Source: an uncultured Brevundimonas sp. | GTDB lineage: Bacteria; Pseudomonadota; Alphaproteobacteria; Caulobacterales; Caulobacteraceae | Direction of reading: 5' to 3' | Length of the DNA: 5,400 bases | NCBI GenBank assembly: GCA_946481425.1 | Contig: CAMLNT010000162.1 | Location: 1-5,400, forward strand | Part shown: positions 4,839 through 5,400 of the stretch, piece after piece | Position numbering within the stretch: position 1 is the stretch's first letter | Layout of the letters: every line of letters begins with the position of its first letter | Position numbers and translations under genes: made by a program | The notes under the pieces: model-generated | The model's input: only the letters and a program-made list of their open reading frames with translations | Told to the model about the DNA's origin: nothing | The model's database searches: none

Positions 4839-5213
4839 ATGGAGATGATGCGCCGGCAGGTGATCGTGGGAGCGGCGGCCCTGGCCGCGGCGCCCGGCGT
4901 CGCGCGGGCTCAAGGAGACGCCATGTACGGACTGATCGGCCAGTTCATCGCCCAGCCGGGGCAGAGGGACGCCCTGACGACGATCCTGCTGGAAAGCACC
5001 GGCGAGATGCCGGGGTGTCTGTCCTACGTGGTCGCCCACGACCCGGAAAACGCGGACATGATCTGGATCACCGAGGTCTGGACGGACCGGGAGAGCCATC
5101 AGGCGTCGCTTCAATTGCCGCAGGTGAGGGACGCGATCGGCCGGGCCCGGCCGCTGATCGCCGGGTTTGGCAGCCACAACGAGACGACGCCGGTGGGCGG
5201 GGTGGGGCTTTAG
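4839..5213 (+). CDS. ABM-domain (antibiotic biosynthesis monooxygenase-like, putative quinol monooxygenase) protein with an N-terminal export signal
   Basis: The mature part (about residues 29-113) is a single ABM ferredoxin-like domain of the kind found in YgiN-type quinol monooxygenases and many small dimeric stress proteins. Its signatures are YGLIGQF (30-36), PGQRDAL, GEMPGCLSYVVAHDP (55-69), IWITEVW (75-81) and SHQASLQLPQV (86-96). The chemistry of such proteins is usually unproven. Residues 1-24 read as a signal peptide: MRR, a hydrophobic Ala-rich core, and ARA before Gln25. The twin Arg (5-6) suggests possible Tat export, though the motif is incomplete. Met29 (ATG 4923-4925) is a second possible start with a perfect AAGGAG in front of it, giving a 96-residue cytosolic form that corresponds to the classic ABM length. 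The upstream ATG has a poor ribosome binding site. The stop codon overlaps that of the convergent carboxylase gene. Confidence 0.85.
   Translation: MEMMRRQVIVGAAALAAAPGVARAQGDAMYGLIGQFIAQPGQRDALTTILLESTGEMPGCLSYVVAHDPENADMIWITEVWTDRESHQASLQLPQVRDAIGRARPLIAGFGSHNETTPVGGVGL
4912..4925 (+). promoter_or_regulatory. Internal Shine-Dalgarno and alternative start within the ABM gene
   Basis: AAGGAG (4912-4917) stands five bases before an in-frame ATG (4923-4925, Met29). It is a near-ideal ribosome binding site, much better than that of the annotated start at 4839. The same bases encode Gln-Gly-Asp just after the predicted signal-peptidase site. Initiation here would give a leaderless cytosolic ABM protein from the same gene. 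Confidence 0.55.
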
Positions 5214-5400
5214 CCCGCCTCCACCTTCGCCAGCACGGCCCCGTCGGTGACCTGATCGCCGACCGAGGCCGATACCTCCGCCACCACGCCATCGAACGGC
5301 GCCGTCAGGGCGTGTTCCATCTTCATGGCTTCGACGACGACGAGAGGCTGGCCCTTGGCGACCGTGTCGCCAGGCCTGGCCTGAACGGCGACGACCTTGC
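5210..5400 (-). CDS. Biotin-carrier end of an acyl-CoA carboxylase alpha subunit, probably methylcrotonyl-CoA carboxylase (C-terminus only)
   Basis: The last 62 residues of a minus-strand gene lie here, reading toward a TAA (5212-5210); the rest is beyond the right edge. The peptide begins KVVAVQARPGDTVAKGQPL and contains VEAMKMEHALTAPFDGVVAEV. EAMKM is the biotinylation motif, with the modified Lys at codon 5323-5321. The whole segment is a biotinyl/lipoyl barrel. It carries the CO2-charged biotin between biotin carboxylase and carboxyltransferase. The HALTAPFDGVV flank is what I expect from the alpha subunit of methylcrotonyl-CoA carboxylase (leucine catabolism), where the carrier is the C-terminal domain. 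A propionyl- or geranyl-CoA carboxylase, or a stand-alone carrier, cannot be excluded without upstream sequence. Its stop overlaps the ABM stop by three bases, and no terminator lies between the two genes. Confidence 0.88.
   Translation of the reverse strand, partial: KVVAVQARPGDTVAKGQPLVVVEAMKMEHALTAPFDGVVAEVSASVGDQVTDGAVLAKVEAG

Noticed and set aside
1..5400. CRISPR array, insertion sequence, phage, toxin-antitoxin, defence system, tRNA or other RNA gene
   Set aside because: No spaced direct repeats, terminal inverted repeats, transposase or integrase motifs, or tRNA-like folds were seen. The genes are all core chromosomal types with uniform high-GC composition.

Overview
The window is a high-GC, gene-dense stretch of chromosome from an alphaproteobacterium, most likely of the order Caulobacterales (Caulobacter, Phenylobacterium or Brevundimonas type). 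The best marker is an unmistakable MipZ, the ParA-like division-site ATPase. ClpS, a phasin of the alphaproteobacterial type, a DUF1489 protein and a D,D-carboxypeptidase carrying a SPOR domain all fit that assignment. I cannot name the genus from the sequence.

Layout from left to right. The 5' part of clpS (minus strand) runs off the left edge. A phasin gene follows, also on minus, with a textbook intrinsic terminator after it and a plausible sigma-70 promoter and palindromic operator before it. The plus-strand gene of a secreted D-alanyl-D-alanine carboxypeptidase with a C-terminal SPOR domain diverges from the phasin gene. It runs tail to tail, with only three bases between, into a minus-strand pair: mipZ, then a small membrane protein with a C-terminal J domain. 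Upstream of mipZ, on the same strand, come a SPOR-domain lipoprotein and a DUF1489 protein. A plus-strand ABM-fold monooxygenase-like gene diverges from the DUF1489 gene. Its stop overlaps the stop of the last, right-truncated minus-strand gene, the biotin-carrier end of an acyl-CoA carboxylase alpha subunit, probably the methylcrotonyl type.

Functionally, the centre (about 1000-4300) is enriched for cell-envelope and division functions: a peptidoglycan carboxypeptidase with a septal-targeting SPOR domain, MipZ, and a second SPOR protein anchored as a lipoprotein. The outer genes are metabolic or housekeeping (polyhydroxyalkanoate granule, N-degron proteolysis, acyl-CoA carboxylation).

I see no mobile element, CRISPR array, RNA gene or defence system, and nothing that looks like an undescribed multi-gene system. 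The items most worth a second look are the Tim14/Pam18-like J protein coupled to mipZ, a GANTC methylation site just upstream of mipZ, a second internal start with a perfect ribosome binding site in the ABM gene, the palindrome upstream of the phasin gene, and the repeated GLRGP motif in the SPOR lipoprotein.
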